In this document: positions 21,273 through 34,484 of the stretch, piece by piece
How the letters are laid out: every line of letters starts with the position of its first letter
Position numbering within the stretch: the stretch's first letter is position 1
NCBI GenBank assembly: GCA_012934845.2
Contig: WNNJ02001820.1
Coordinates: 186,001 to 250,000 of the forward strand
DNA: 64,000 nucleotides
From: Pomphorhynchus laevis
Taxonomy: Eukaryota; Acanthocephala; Palaeacanthocephala; Echinorhynchida; Pomphorhynchidae
Direction of reading: 5' to 3'
Made by a program: the position numbers and the translations under genes
Notes under the pieces: generated by a model
Told to the model about the DNA's origin: nothing
The model's input: the letters and a program-made list of their open reading frames with translations, nothing else
Database searches by the model: none

Positions 21273-24200
21273 GTTTACTCAACTATTGTGGTGGTCCTTG
21301 GGAAGATATGGACAAGCTATTCAAACCTGAAACATTCGCAACGCCGATCAACACAGCCGAATCAGAAAATTCATGGACACATTGGAAACGGCGTTTCGAA
21401 AAGTATCTGACGAAACTTACCGACCTAAACGAAAACGATAGGCTCGATATACTCATTAATCACGTGTAACCTAGCGTCTACAGCTACATCTCGACGACCA
21501 ACGACTATAATCTCGCGCTACAACAACTGGATGACTTGTACCTAAAATCAAGAAACTAAGTGTTTGCACGCTTTCAGCTAAGCTCCTGCAAACAGTCCCA
21601 AGATCTGTCAATAGATGATTTCGTTAAGGCATTGGATCAGCTGGCTAAGAATTGCGAATTCAAAGATGTAAAAGCCGATGAACATCACAACTCATGTGTC
21701 CGTGACGCATTCATTTCTGGAGTAAGATCTGGCGACATTAGGCAAAGATTGCTTGATGTACCCAAGCTTACTTTGTTGGCTGCAATTTAAAAGGCCAGAG
21801 CACTAGAATCCTCACAATTAAATGCTGAAGAATATCGAATGTCAGATGCACATGCGTCAGCAGTTTCTGAGCAAAGTAACACAGAAGGTACTTCACCACC
21901 CTGTGCTTTAGTCTCGAACGCAAAATATGCATGCTTTTTATGTGAACGGGATCGACACCTGCGGAGTAAATGTCCCGTAAGGCTTGCGCGGCGTCGTAGA
22001 TGCAATAAAATTGGTCACTTTTCGATTGTCTGCGGTCATACCCCACCTTTCCCTCTCGTTCCGATGCAACAACTATCGAACAGTCTAATCAATATCCGTC
22101 TCTCGCTAACCTCTTATTATCTGCTGCCAAATCTGACGACATAACCCGGGCAAAAATTAAAGTACGTCTTAACGACTTTACTGTCATGGCGTTAATAGAC
22201 ACGGGCAGCGGCGAGAACTTCATTGACAATACGGTGACGACACGATTAAAGTTAAGAATTCCCTTGAAGCACAAAGTGTTCATGGCGTCCAGTGACTACG
22301 GATCCGCTAAGCAGAATACAAGTCCTTACGCTTTCTGTGTCTCAGCAATTTATGCAGTGGCGTTATTCTCGGACATTCATTTCTTTCGAATCATGAATCT
22401 CTCACTATGAAATTTAATGGAGTAAGACCACCGCTGACTATGGGAGTTATATGTGCTATCAAGATCCAGACACCGTCTCCTTTTTCGTCCCTGACATCCG
22501 ACTGTCATCTAGTAGCGGTCAAATCCAGACTATATGAACGGCATCATATGAAGTTTATCAGATGTGAAGTTCTCAGGATGCTAAAAGAAAGAATCATCGA
22601 AAGGTGTCAAGCACCATGGAGGGCACAGGTCGTCGTAGTCAATAGCGATAGCGGCAAACTGCGGCTAGTGGTTGATTATGCCACAACTATCAACAAGTTC
22701 ACTTAGCTCGACGCTTACCCCCTACCGCGAGCGAATCGATACGTATGCAGAGAAAATCGCGCCATACTCTGTTTACAGTAAATTTGACCTAAAAGCGGCG
22801 TATCGCTAATTAGAGCTGCACCACCCCGACCGATCATTTACTGCGTTTGAAGCCGACGGATCCTTGTATAAGTTCAGACGGCTTCCGTTTGGCCTCACGA
22901 ACGCTCCCGCCGTGTTCCAACGGGTGATCGACCAGATCATTCAAACGGAAAATCTAAATGGTACCTTTGCCTACCTAGATGATTTGGTAGTGTGTGGTCA
23001 TTCTATTCCCGACCATGACCAGAACTTCAACAATCTGTTGAAAGCCATCCAGAAATACAACATAACTCTGAACGCTGATAAGTGTGAAAAATCTACCCTT
23101 CGTCTGGGCATTCTCACTTATGTAATCGAACACGGAAAACTGCGTCCAGATCCTGCTCACACTAAGCCACTCCGAGACATGACGGAATTAGCGTGCGAAA
23201 GAGAGATGAAGAGACTACTGGGTGTTCGCCCATTACTTAAGATAAATAAGAAGCTATTCCAAACGTATTCGACCATTAAGCGAGCGCCGGTCGTTCCTGT
23301 TACATAGCGAAGCGATTGAGACATTTGAAGACATGCGTCTCGACGTACTCGATGCAGTACTTACAACAGTATATCCTGATAAGCCACTCACAGTGGAAAC
23401 AGATGCGTCTAATCACGCAATCAGAGCAGTTTTGTCACAAGACGATCACCCTGTTGCTTTCTTCTCAAAATCTCTCCAAACCTCAGCTCGCACATATTCT
23501 TCGGTTGAAGAAGAATCGGTAGCCATCGTCGAATCCTTTAAATCATGACGTCACTATCTTTTGAGAAAACATTTTCACGTGATAACGGTCAATGAAGCGT
23601 TTCCTTCATTTTCAAGAAGACCCACCGCAGTCAAATCAAAAGCGAAAAGTTAACTCTGTGGAAGATGAAACTGGCTGCGTTCTCATTCGATATAGTCTAT
23701 CGTCTAGGCTCCGAGAATTGAACTGCTGACGCGCTATCTTGAATTACTTGCTCGACATGTACGTCTAACGATCTGAACAAATTAAAGGAAATTCACGACA
23801 CCTACTGTCACCCAGGCGCTACACGGTTGCATCACTTTGTAAGAACAAGGAATTTACCATTCTCGGTTTCTGATGTGCGCCAGATAATTTCGAACTGTCC
23901 TACATGTGCAAGGCTAAAAACGCGATATCATCAGATAGAATCTGCTAATCTCATCAAAGCTACTCGTCTTTTTGGAAGGATTTCCATGTACTTTAAAAGT
24001 CCTCTTCCCAGTTGCAACAATAATCGATATTTGCTCACAGTGATAGACGAATTCTCGAGATACCCATTCGGGTTTGCGTGTAATGATATGTAATGATATT
24101 CAATCTTCCGGAGTGCATACATTGCGACCAAGGGCCCGCATTTATGGCACGAAATTTCAAGTCGTTCCTTCTCAGGCATGGGATCACGTTGAGTCACTCC

Positions 24201-24905
24201 AGTCCGTATTACCCGACAGGAAATTCTCAGAAAGAGCGCGTGAACGGTGCCATCTGGAGGACGATCGAATTTGCAGTAGCGACCCAAAGGCTGGATATCA
24301 CGCAGTGGGAGCAATGTTTACCTCTGGCCCTGCATGCAATACGACCGTTATTGTGTGACGCCATCAATTGTGCGCCACACGAGCGTTTCCGTAAATTTGA
24401 ACGGCGAACGAGATCGAATAACAATGTCCCACAATTGCTGCTGAATCCAGGTCTTGCAGTTTTGAAGAGACACGTTGATACCAGTAATTATGACGACATG
24501 ACCGAAATAGTGAATCTCGAGGAGAGCCCTCGAAAACAGCGCGCATAGAACGCTCTGACAGATCGAAGACAGTTGTGTCCTTGAAACACTTGGCCCCATT
24601 CCCGTGAGTCGACAACGAAGTCTATAGCTCTCAGTAGCCGATTCCTCACGATGTGGACAACTTCATCTATGACTCCTCAACATGGTCCGGCGGTTATAAC
24701 CAATCGTGCATTGCGGATGATAGCACGATGCCAGATCACGTGGATGTGAGGAGTGCAGATAGCGCTTTACCACCGAAGATTCATCGGGAGAATAACAAAA
24801 TCACATCATCTCAAGGAGCGAAATTTAGTAGGTATGGAAGAAAAATCCAAACACCTAATTTCCTCGACAATTACGACTGAAGCCTTTAAAATAAGCCAGG
24901 GAGAA

Positions 24906-24980
24906 TGTCGTATTGTGAAAACTTATGATTGTGTATTTCTAGATACTTGAGTAAAATCAATCGACTTTCCTCTTACCACA
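24906..24980 (+). repeat. 3' LTR of the gypsy fossil
   Basis: Seventy-five bases matching the 5' LTR at about 69 positions. Followed directly by GACAT, the second copy of the target duplication. Confidence 0.8.
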
Positions 24981-25063
24981 GACATGATTATCCATTATAC
25001 AAGGACGGATATACGCCCAGGATAAAATGATAAATCTACTCTATTGCATTTTGCATTTTACAT

Positions 25064-25158
25064 GGTGACTAAATCTGCTTAACAAGCTAATTTAATGTCC
25101 CTGACTGATTCTCTTTTTATTCTTATGTTTGTATTCGTAACTAAACAAATTTCGGGAT
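25064..25158 (+). repeat. Dispersed ~95-bp repeat, copy 1
   Basis: This stretch recurs in the same orientation at 32956-33050. It shares CTAATTTAATG, CCCTGACTG, GTTCTCTTTT-like and ATTCGTAACTAA blocks at roughly 85% by eye. It is not part of any recognised element and may be the edge of an unknown transposon. It lies directly upstream of a Penelope-like fragment. Confidence 0.5.
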
Positions 25159-25174
25159 GTGTTCCTAATTTTTT

Positions 25175-25289
25175 TAAGTCTTAATTTTGATAAAATAAAT
25201 GAGCCTTGATTTACCCATAGTCTTGAATTAATTGAAACTTGTGAATTAAGGAAAATGCCATCAAAAGGGTATTAATATTTATTTTTTTA
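25175..25289 (+). mobile_element. Penelope-like fragment joined to RLE element A
   Basis: This piece of about 115 bp encodes relics of the block ahead of the RT (SLNFDKINE, HSLELIETCELRKM, SKGY). It is closer to the fragment at 45025-45310 than to the copies at 9748 and 13651, sharing AGGAAAATGC where copy 1 reads differently. It stops where the 3' end of RLE element A begins. Confidence 0.65.
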
Positions 25290-27615
25290 ATTTTTGAATA
25301 TTTATTATCTTAATCTTGCTGCACTAAGGCATGCGAGCACAGAACGTGCAATCTCAAAGCCAATGTCACGTTTAATTTTGACGGATATGGCGGCATATGC
25401 CCTGGTTGACAGATTGGCTGTTTTAGTGGCAATTAGCTTTATTAGCGTCTTGCCTTATTTGACCGAGTCCTACGGATGACAAAAATATCAGTGGCGAGAA
25501 CACAGCGCGCTCAACCGCACCTAATCGTTCGACATATTTATTCTTTTACGACTCATTGTATTTAAAAAACGAATCTGATTCACGATATATGTTCGATTGA
25601 TCATGTATAGAGAAAACATTAACGTCAAATAACGTTCACTCAAATCGATTACCGTAAAGTCCAGAATAAACGATATCGAGCCGTGCTTTCTGATCACGTG
25701 TAGTTGTGGTTCGTTCAAAATCCATTTCGTCAGGAATTGCGATTAGTTGTCGCTCGCATTCTACGAAGTGTGAAATTCGAACGAGATGCTGTGATATAAT
25801 GTATCTAACTGTATCATGCCGGATGGAAGGCAAGGCACCGTTCTTGCTCGATAGAGAATGGGCGATTTTTATTGGTGCGCCACAAATGCAATTGCCGTTT
25901 TATGGGGAGGGATTGACATAACCGTTTCCAGCGGTTAAAGCATCTTTAATTCGTTTGCTAATAGCTGGAGCCTCTCATGGGCTAAATGAATCGCACTTAG
26001 CTATTATGAGGCTTTATTACGGGCTGCATGCCCGATCAGGTTGTTCGTCATTGGTGTATCTAGAATAGATAGCCCGAAACGTACTACTTTTGGAAAACTG
26101 AAGGTACTCTTCGCTGGATCGATGCGATAAGTAGTAGGGATTTTAAGGCGAAGCCGGTAATTACGAAACGATCACCTTGTGTAAATCCTTCAGTAGAGAA
26201 CATATTGTAGGACCCTACTGCCAGTTGCGCTGGAGATGAGTAAATGTTGCGAAGGGAACAGCATAGCGACGGTCACACGTATTCAATGTTGTGTATTGCC
26301 ACGGATCCATTTGTTTGATTGAAAGCGTTGTTCGCGTCAATCGAACAACGCTTGGTCAATATGCAGTGGTTGTTTCGTCGACGAAACTCTTTCCTTAACG
26401 AGCTTATCACATCCTCTATGCAGCCTCTTTGCGAAGACCCCAATTGTGTGCATCCAGCAGCGTCTTGTATGTCATTACGTGTGAAACCCAAAATAGCTCT
26501 GCTTATGATACGTCTGACGTTTTTGCATATTCCGATGGGCCGAATTCCACATGATTTATTTTCCAGCGCAACTAGACCGTACGTGGTGAATGCATTTAGG
26601 GTACCGGGCTATTTTTCCTATCGCGATGTATGTTGCAAAGTTAGCAAGTGCCTTGGTGAGCTTCACAGATAAAGGCCCAAAGTCTGTGAGCATGTGAAGG
26701 CACTCTCGGAAGTCTAGACCTGAAGGTTCAGAGCTCCGTTTGATCTTCTTCTGGATCTAATGATATGGGCTTTATCCAGTGCATAAAAGCGACACGCGTG
26801 ATGAGGTTTTAAGCCAGGAAACAGTGAACACAGAAGAACGTATTGCTCTGGAGGCTTTGCAGCAGGGTGTAGCTCCTGGAAGATCGACAAAACTGTTGCT
26901 TTATCAATAATATCATCTAACTGTAGGATATGTGCTTCAGATGTATCATCGAGAACGGCTGTGCTAGCACTAATGATGCCCTTCGTCAGGAAGTTTTGAT
27001 ATTGTTTAATCCAGTTAATAGGCTACTGTGGACGGCGAAGTTTGAGATTGCTTTGTAGGTAAAACGCTTCGCGATAAAGAGCATCGAAATCGTTGTTTCG
27101 CCAATCGATTAATCTGTGTTCAAGAGTCTTACGCATAAGTGTGACTTTTCGTGTAGGTATTATTTGTCATAATAGTTGAGAGCAAATGGAAAAATTTCGA
27201 AGTAACGATTGTGTATCAAATTTAGTTTCGGTCGATTTCTGATAAATGCCGATTATAATCTCAGCAATCTTGTTGCTTGCGGAGCATCGTTGGAGTGTAA
27301 TGAGATTAGGTCTCCGGTGAATAACAGCTTCAAACAAGTCATCGGCTGTTTCGATATTTCTGTTTGGATGAGCATCTAGAGTGGAGTTAGGTTGATTATT
27401 TGATCTCACTTGGTTAGCATAGCGGGACTAGTCAAACTGCGTTTAAGGCAGGCCGACTACTCTTTGATTAGTTGTCTCTGATATGTCAAGGATATCTACT
27501 TGCGCTGGTTTATTAGAGCAAGACGCTGCGGAGCAGTTCGTGCATGGTCTTTTGACCTTCACGCATTTTCAACTCTTTCACTTTGCAAATTGACCATTGA
27601 AGGCGCAACATTTGA
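25290..27615 (-). mobile_element. RLE-type non-LTR retrotransposon, element A (eroded)
   Basis: Read on the minus strand. The Cys-rich N-terminus appears near 27500-27615 (CVKVKRPCTNCSAASCSN). Next are an ICKNVRRII-like block and DANNAFNQTN (first RT Asp block, about 26300-26350). The nuclease region follows at 25636-25833 (PSIRHDTVRYI, then KARLDIVYSGLY), and the C-terminal tail at 25315-25430 (IGFEIARSVLACL). The same blocks in the same order occur in elements B and C. There are many stops and frame changes, so it is inactive. The family resembles early non-LTR elements with a restriction-like endonuclease (R2/NeSL/HERO type). The exact clade was not determined. Confidence 0.65.
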
Positions 27616-28074
27616 AAGAAGAAGATGGTACACCGTGTGGCATTCAGTTGTTGATCGTTGGCCAATATATTGCCTTACTCTTTGGTTGTAGTTGTTGAAT
27701 TTACTGTATGTGTGTATTATTGTGTATATTATTGTAATCAAAGAGAACAATTTAACTTTTTTGTAATCAGACAGAACAATTTTAACTTTTTCTTCAGATG
27801 TCTTCATAATATTTTTTTATAATTTTATTCGTAAACAGAAAATTACAATTAAAAGTTTACCCTCAAATAGGCATAATAATAGGATTTTCTTAATAATAAA
27901 ACACAGGATGAAAGAGTTAATACATCCATAAATAAAAATTTTTTATAGCATAAGAGTGGCGATATCAGATTAATCCAGTTGAGTTGTCTTCTTATAATAA
28001 CGGGCAAACGAGGATCAAATCCCTCCAGCCTACACCAGTGCGGCGCCTTCCACCTAAACCACTCAGGGTCTCTC
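27616..28074. other. Stretch without a recognised gene
   Basis: AT-rich sequence with no supported frame. The open minus-strand frame over 27559-27807 is partly the N-terminal relic of element A and otherwise looks accidental. Confidence 0.4.
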
Positions 28075-28165
28075 GCACACCTGATGGTCTAGTCGAAGCG
28101 AACTATGGTAGGTAATCTCGAGATGAGGAGCTTAATAAACCTTGATATTTGCTCTGGGGGACGTC
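28075..28165 (-). mobile_element. Small fragment of the I/Jockey-like LINE
   Basis: This fragment matches 17530-17610 of LINE copy 2: AGGAGCTTAA-AAACCTT, then TTTGCTCTGGGGGACGT. It is a short dispersed piece of the ORF2 C-terminal region, in the same orientation. The GC-richer sequence just upstream (28010-28075) may belong to it. Confidence 0.55.
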
Positions 28166-28409
28166 CCCTGATATGAGTGTAAACCATTCGTTGCATGTAT
28201 GCTAGTAGCAATTAGCAAAACAAAATACGCTATAACAATTGTGACACCGAGGATTAATTCCAAAGAAATCTTTACAGTATTGAAGAAAATTTACAGTACG
28301 TTGCTGGACTAACACAATTATAATCATCGCAGAAAAGTGATATTTAATCTTCGATTTATTTCACACGAGAATCCTATTTAGGAAATCACAAACTGTCCCG
28401 ATGAGTTTA

Positions 28410-28565
28410 TGCCAATAATGCATTTAACAACCTAAAACATGACGCTAAGCTGTATAATGTGCTCCACTTGCCATCATTGTTAGAAATATTAAAATTTTGT
28501 GTGCAGCCCCCTGACGCAGCGTTCGTTTTAGACGATGGGCTATATATTGAACAAATTGTGCTAAA
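28410..28565 (+). pseudogene. Reverse-transcriptase-like relic
   Basis: A ~50-codon open stretch beginning NAFNNLKHDAKLYNVLHLPS resembles the first catalytic block of RT families whose Asp block reads DxxNAFN, as the RLE elements in this window do. It ends at a stop near 28565 and has no partner block. It is a guess based on one motif. Confidence 0.3.
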
Positions 28566-30316
28566 TTCATGACAGCTTTTGTGATGTCTTTTGCATCCAT
28601 TTGTCGAAATTGTAGACAGTTTTCCGATTATTATACATAGGGGATATGTTGATAACGAAAGTATTGTCGACAACCTATGATGTCGACTACCTAGATGCTT
28701 ATACGTTAAGTTGGCATTTGGGTTTTGAATCTTTTTAATAAAAGCAAACATGATTTGCTTATTCTTACTAAACCTGCATAAAATAATTATTCATACTTTT
28801 AACTGGTTCTGGTACATTACGACAAGGTTAAATCGGATGAAATCTCTTTCGAACAGCTAACGGAATCAGTTGAGCTTGCAGGCACTTTAAGCATCTAATG
28901 GAATACAGTATGCGTTTAATACAGCGCTACTGCATACCCTCATACATTGCCTAATTAAGCAACGTTTGGAATGCTTGGTGGAAACAGGACCTCACATAAT
29001 TTACTCTGGCTTGTATACTTTTATCAATTTGAAATTCTGTCACTATTTCTGATGAATTCACCTGCTGATATTTCTAGTATTAATCTCGCTTCTAAGGTTT
29101 ATTTATGAAACGAAATTATTCCTTCGTGAAATGTGAACACCCGAACATAATAAAATATTCTACAATAAGCCCTACAAAACTAGGTGTAATCAGTTTCTTG
29201 GATTCGATTTTTTTGCTAATCAGGATTTATTCATGCTTAACTGGAATTGATTTGCGCCAAACGCAACGAAAATCATGATATCAATTATATGTATGCTTGT
29301 GATACATTCAAAATAAAAATAAACTCGGTTTATGACTATATACAACCTACTCCTATTTAACCTGTAATATCAGAACATATAATAATTTTCAGGTGTGTCC
29401 GTTTATATTACTACACTTTAGCTACTAATTTTAGAGAATTTTAATTTGCATCCTCAAAGTTAAAAATGGTCGCGCTGTCAAATAAAGATCAACTCTCAGA
29501 GATTGCTAAAGTAAAATTTTGGCATGTGGTATCCGGCGTATATATAGACATAATTGTCGTGTAAACGAGGTGAGCTGTCAGTCGTTCAATGCAAATCGAT
29601 ATGTGTTGCAAAAGGTGTGTAAACCCAAATATAATATTTTGTTTCACAATATTTTACAATTGTTGTTCCTATTTAAAAAATATTTTATCACTGAATCATA
29701 TATTTCTATTCAAAATAGTAGTAAAAGTAACTTGAATAATATCACAAAGAGGTACCAATTTTCTTTTTGTCGAGCAATACCTAGAACAATTCAATTCATT
29801 CAAAGAAAACTTAAAATTGTGAGAGATGAATGTAAACATTATTCTATCGATCTTTATAAGATATAAATAAATATTGTAAAACTATTTTTTATTATAGTCA
29901 AAATCAAAATCGGAGGTATCTATTTTAAGAATCTCGTTATATGCTGAAACTATATTGGAATAAATCAAATATTAGTTAACTGCAATTATATATATTGTAT
30001 ATATAAATAGATATATAGTAAAATTAGATATAATAGTAAAAATATATAAAATAGTTTTACGTGATGTCTCTCCATTCAAATGCACTTTTAACGTTTATAC
30101 CAGGTTATATATAAGGGCGTATTATCATTGCATCCATATAAGCTTTATCTATTCAATATTTCGATTATATGTTGTTATAAAGATAACCGCCTATTATCAT
30201 CTATAATGTTGCCTTTATATGTTTGATATCTCATACAGTCTGAATCTCCATGTTCTGATTTTTTAAGCAATCACTTATTAAAAAATTTCGTGATTATAAA
30301 TACATACATTAATTTT

Positions 30317-30342
30317 CTGAAGAAGCCAAAGCGGCGAAACGT
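30317..30342 (+). ncRNA. Hammerhead-like core motif (candidate)
   Basis: CTGAAGA is followed by a 3-bp GCC/GGC stem and then GAAAC, which resembles the hammerhead order CUGANGA, stem II, GAAAC. Hammerhead ribozymes are common in Penelope-like elements. The flanking stems and the cleavage triplet were not found, so this may be a relic or chance. Confidence 0.3.
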
Positions 30343-32955
30343 AAAGAAAATGGCTTTCTTCGATTTGTTGATAACGGTGGTGCTGCCTAAAAGAATACAT
30401 ATATAATCCTTAAAATTAAGTTTCAAACCGAATATTTATTCTATATGGCATGGGATTTTCCAAATAATTTAGTTTTTTTATGGATAGTTTGATAAAGTCT
30501 TTTAGAATAGATAAAAATTAAATATTTAATTTTAATTAATGTTAAAATTTAAAATGCAATATTTATTTAATATATTTAATAATTAGTCTGTTAGAATAAA
30601 TTGATAAATATTGTAGAATGAGACACTAAATAAACTGGTCTGCTGGAAGAACTGTCGGGTTTGTAAAAATTATGTAAATGTTCCTGGCTCTGAAACTAGC
30701 TTGGCCAAATCCATGATAAGGATATATAATAAAGTAATTTTTAAATTCACACAGAGTATATTATGAATTACCTCATTCATAATTAACATATTGTAATGTA
30801 TAATAATTATATAATTTATCACAATTATATAACTGGCATTATAATTATCGATAAAGAATATAAAAATCGAAAATTCCATAAATGTAATATTTATTTAAAT
30901 ATTAATATGAAATAAATCAAAGTAGCTAGGAACTTAAGATGAATAAATGTACTTTGAAGAATCGTAATTACCGGAAAGCTGATTAATAATACTTTCATAA
31001 GGATAAAAACATAAAATAAATAGTAAATAGATACAACATTGTGTGAATGCATTTGGCTAATAAAACAATTGAAATGAATTACAAATATTAGGAACAAGCT
31101 TACATGTTCATTATTTCGTCGAGATGGAATCATTTTTAATAGATTTTATTTCAAATGATCAAAATCAGCTTTGAGAATAGCAATATTATTGCACATTTTA
31201 GTAACACATTGAACGTCGTTACATATTGTATAATTGCTATACATTATATATATTACTATACGTATTAAAACTGAATTTTAAGTTGATTCAACATACTTGT
31301 AAAATACTATAATTATTATGTTTATTTAATGCACTAAAAACGATAGTAAAAAGATATAAAAGGACTGTAAAGGCTGTAAACATTTGATAATACTTTCAAA
31401 AATGGAAATTAATGATGTACATCAATGGTCACAATGCACTCACACAAAAGTCACACTTAACGGTGTATACATTTAAATGATACTATTTATGTATATTCTA
31501 TATAAAAGTTAATTATTATTATACAAGTTAATCTCAAAAAGCATTATTATAGTCAGAAATTATATTCTTCTGGGGATCTGCCGGCGATCGTCTCCTTAAT
31601 ACATACCCCGTTACCCCTCTGAATGGATGCGCTGATCCTCTGTAGCAGGAATCTCCCTCCCCCCAAGTTAATTGATTTCAATTTAAAAGGACAATTGTCT
31701 TAAACACCAATAAACTGCCAAATTGCTTCAATAAGTACGAATTTGAAATATTACAATAATGGAGAATACAGTAAATTATATAATTTTACTTGCATGAATA
31801 AACGGAATATTGAACATATAAATTAATTGCAGAATTGCTCATTCATTGCAAATAATAAAATATAAGTAAACAATAACAAAATTCTAAATTCATATTACGA
31901 AATAAATTTACGTTTCAGGTCATTATTTAATTAGCAATTTTATAAGTAACGTCACATTTTAAAACTTTCCCGTTTAGATGTCATCAGAAAGAAACTATTG
32001 TGGTATACGTAAGTGTTATTAGTTGTTTACATCCTTCTTCAATTATAAAAATTGTATTGCTATGCATTTTTATCGAGAAAGAAAAGTATGAACCAAAATA
32101 TTTATTGTTCGGTCAAATGTTAAGTAATGCAATTGTACGTTTTAAAGAACAACTATCCGGCTTTAAAGGATCAAGGCAATATCGAAATATTGTATGACTA
32201 ATGAGTATTTTCAAGTGTGCTTCTACACCTGAAAATATCCTTAACACAATTACTGAGGCATCGACCAGTTATCTATAACAGCTCTAATAGTATATTAATA
32301 AGCGATAAATTTCCCGTAATATTTGACATTAATTATATTTGTATTATGCTACATTAGAAAGTATGCATATATAACAAATAATTTTCGTAATCATATTAGC
32401 CCGACGCAAAAAAAAGACGAAAACCACTGCTAGATGCCGTTTCGTCATCCCAATGGCTCATCAATGCCAGATCCCTCCCACTGCTGGATGCATAGGAGGA
32501 GTAGCAGACGGCTCTATCAAAGAATCATGTGTATGATGTACTAGAAAACCTTTAGTAACATCATCATCATCATAGAGTGCTGAACCAACACTACAGCTTC
32601 ACTAAATAAGATCATTAGCAAAAATAATAATTTTAATATATAATTCGGTTGCTCGATATATAACCCGATATATGAAGATTTAACATTTTGGGTTATATAT
32701 ACCACAAGGATTTATTTCTACCTGTAGATTCAATCATTATATATGTACTCAGGTCAATACTAGATAAAAAGTATTTAGGATTTACCTGAATACATATTAC
32801 TCAATACATATTATAAATTCCGGATGGGACTTAGAGGAGTACAGGTTCTAATATATTTTGGCAGCAAGTCATAAACCAGCAACAAACAACTTTATTTAAA
32901 TGTTTCGACCATGAGAGTATTTATTTTAATTGTATAGATAGATAATTTTTCAGGT

Positions 32956-33050
32956 TTTTTACTAAATCTGTTTAATACGCTAATTTAATGCCCCTGACTG
33001 GTTCTCTTTTATTTCTTGCTTGTGCATTCGTAACTAATCAAATTTCGGAT
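32956..33050 (+). repeat. Dispersed ~95-bp repeat, copy 2
   Basis: Same-orientation partner of 25064-25158, about 7.8 kb downstream. No element boundary was recognised around it. Confidence 0.5.
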
Positions 33051-33829
33051 ATCTAACATAAGATTGATATATTATTAAGATGATAAGTAATATATTATAA
33101 TGTATTATTAAGGTTATCCGATATATTGTGCTTGGCATTCTTGACATGTAGCCAAATAGATTATTTCTTCAGTCAAGCAGTCACAACACATGTTTATCTT
33201 GTAGCTTAAATTGATAACATTACTTATTATTACTTATTATTTCATATTACGATAGTGCGCGTGCATCATCTGCTTGCATGCGAGCGGCACGGTCGACCCT
33301 TGGAAGACCGACTTTTTCAACCAAACAATGATATTCAGTTTTTCATGTATTATATACACTTCTATTAAACATTACGCCCCATTCGAGGGTAACGGTTTTT
33401 GTACATTTTTCAATAAATCCATTTACTATAAAAAGCTTTTATTATTTTAAATTGTTGTCATTCTTTCATAATGATACATGAGGCGTTGAAATTTTACACG
33501 TGTGTACAAAAGTGTTTTAATTTTACTATTGATCAATACATATATATATAATAAGAGAATGACAATCAAAGTCAATACAAATGATTTTATAGGTATAGAT
33601 GTGTCTGTATAGATATGAATTAAAGAATTTATCCTTTTTTCCAAATAGACGAGTAAGATACAGTAAAAAGTTTCGACAGCCACCGAAGTGTCATAATCAT
33701 GACTTAGCTACTAATATAGGTAAAAATGCTTGCAAGTAATCAGTTGCATATGTTGTAAATGTTATATTAATTTTAATATAACATATAAATTTTAATATAA
33801 CACTGAAAGGATTTAATCGTCAAAATATG

Positions 33830-34484
33830 CTAAGAGCTATCAAATCGTTGCTATTGTCATTTAAGTCTGTTGATAATGATGCCTGCAATATTTCAAATGC
33901 AAGCGAAACAACCAATTTTGTTATTAAACAGTTATTCTCAAAATACTGTAAGATCGTCCCAATAATAGAGGAATGAGTAATGTTGATCGAAAATTTATGC
34001 GAGTGTTAAATGAACAACTATCGATGAAAGATGTAACGATTAAAAATGCTGGCACAAGTGGATGAGTTGTCTGTCATATGGTTTACCACTGATTACGCAC
34101 GAGAAGGCAATTGACAATTGAACAGCCGAAACTATGAACGATGTAATGAAGACGTTATTCCAGAGATTTCAACGTCGATCTTACCTATGCTTGATAAACT
34201 ACCACAAAACATCAACCTTATAACTTGTACTTGTTTCCCAATTTATTCAGCAAACTCTGAAGGTTGATAGCTTTTAATATCTTCCAAAACCCATAAAAAT
34301 TCAATCCGTGTACCGGTAGACCTGTAATAAGCAATAGTTGGATGGCAACTGAAAAACTCAATAAGTAACTGTATTAAGAATTAAAATATTACTAAAATAT
34401 GTTCCGTCACATTAATTAAGTGGTATTGATTTGCTTGAGCGATTTAAAAAATGTAATCATCTAATAAGAAAACTCTCTTTAAAG
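33830..34484 (+). other. Unrecognised eroded coding-like stretch
   Basis: Open pieces with protein-like composition occur in this order: MLRAIKSLLLSFKSVDNDAC near 33830, and later DVIPEISTSILPMLDKLPQN around 34150. Stops separate them. It directly abuts the 3' end of the inverted LINE copy. I do not recognise the family. It could be a transposon ORF or chance. Confidence 0.25.

Larger units (their letters stand above)
21198..24980 (+). mobile_element. Ty3/gypsy LTR retrotransposon fossil with 75-bp LTRs
   Basis: The element is bounded by two 75-bp direct repeats that start TG and end CA, and by a 5-bp target duplication GACAT on both sides. The parts appear in the usual order: gag (from about 21308), a CCHC knuckle region near 21930-22030, protease with ALIDTGSGENFID, reverse transcriptase with FAYLDDLVVCG, RNase H, and an integrase zinc and core region from about 23770 to 24540. 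A purine-rich tract precedes the 3' repeat. It is clearly broken in many places. The two LTRs differ at about 6 of 75 positions, so insertion is not recent. At 3.8 kb it is shorter than most gypsy elements. Confidence 0.85.
28760..33829. other. Long AT-rich stretch without a recognised gene
   Basis: No gene could be supported over about 5 kb. A 115-codon frame at 29519-29866 (+) is unrecognised. It has a hydrophobic middle and a basic C-terminus (RAIPRTIQFIQRKLKIVRDE), and composition alone does not make it convincing. GC-richer islands at 31560-31670 and 32400-32480 stand out but match no RNA gene I know. The ATC triplet run near 32560 is a short microsatellite. Confidence 0.45.

Noticed and set aside
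28407-28751. 114-codon minus-strand frame
   Set aside because: The opposite strand carries a better RT-like relic (NAFNNL), so this is probably its shadow.
29519-29866. 115-codon plus-strand frame
   Set aside because: It could be a small gene, but no motif, signal peptide or relative was recognised and the region is very AT-rich. Kept only as a remark.
31560-31680. GC-richer island considered as an RNA gene
   Set aside because: No tRNA cloverleaf, 5S pattern or snRNA motif could be seen.
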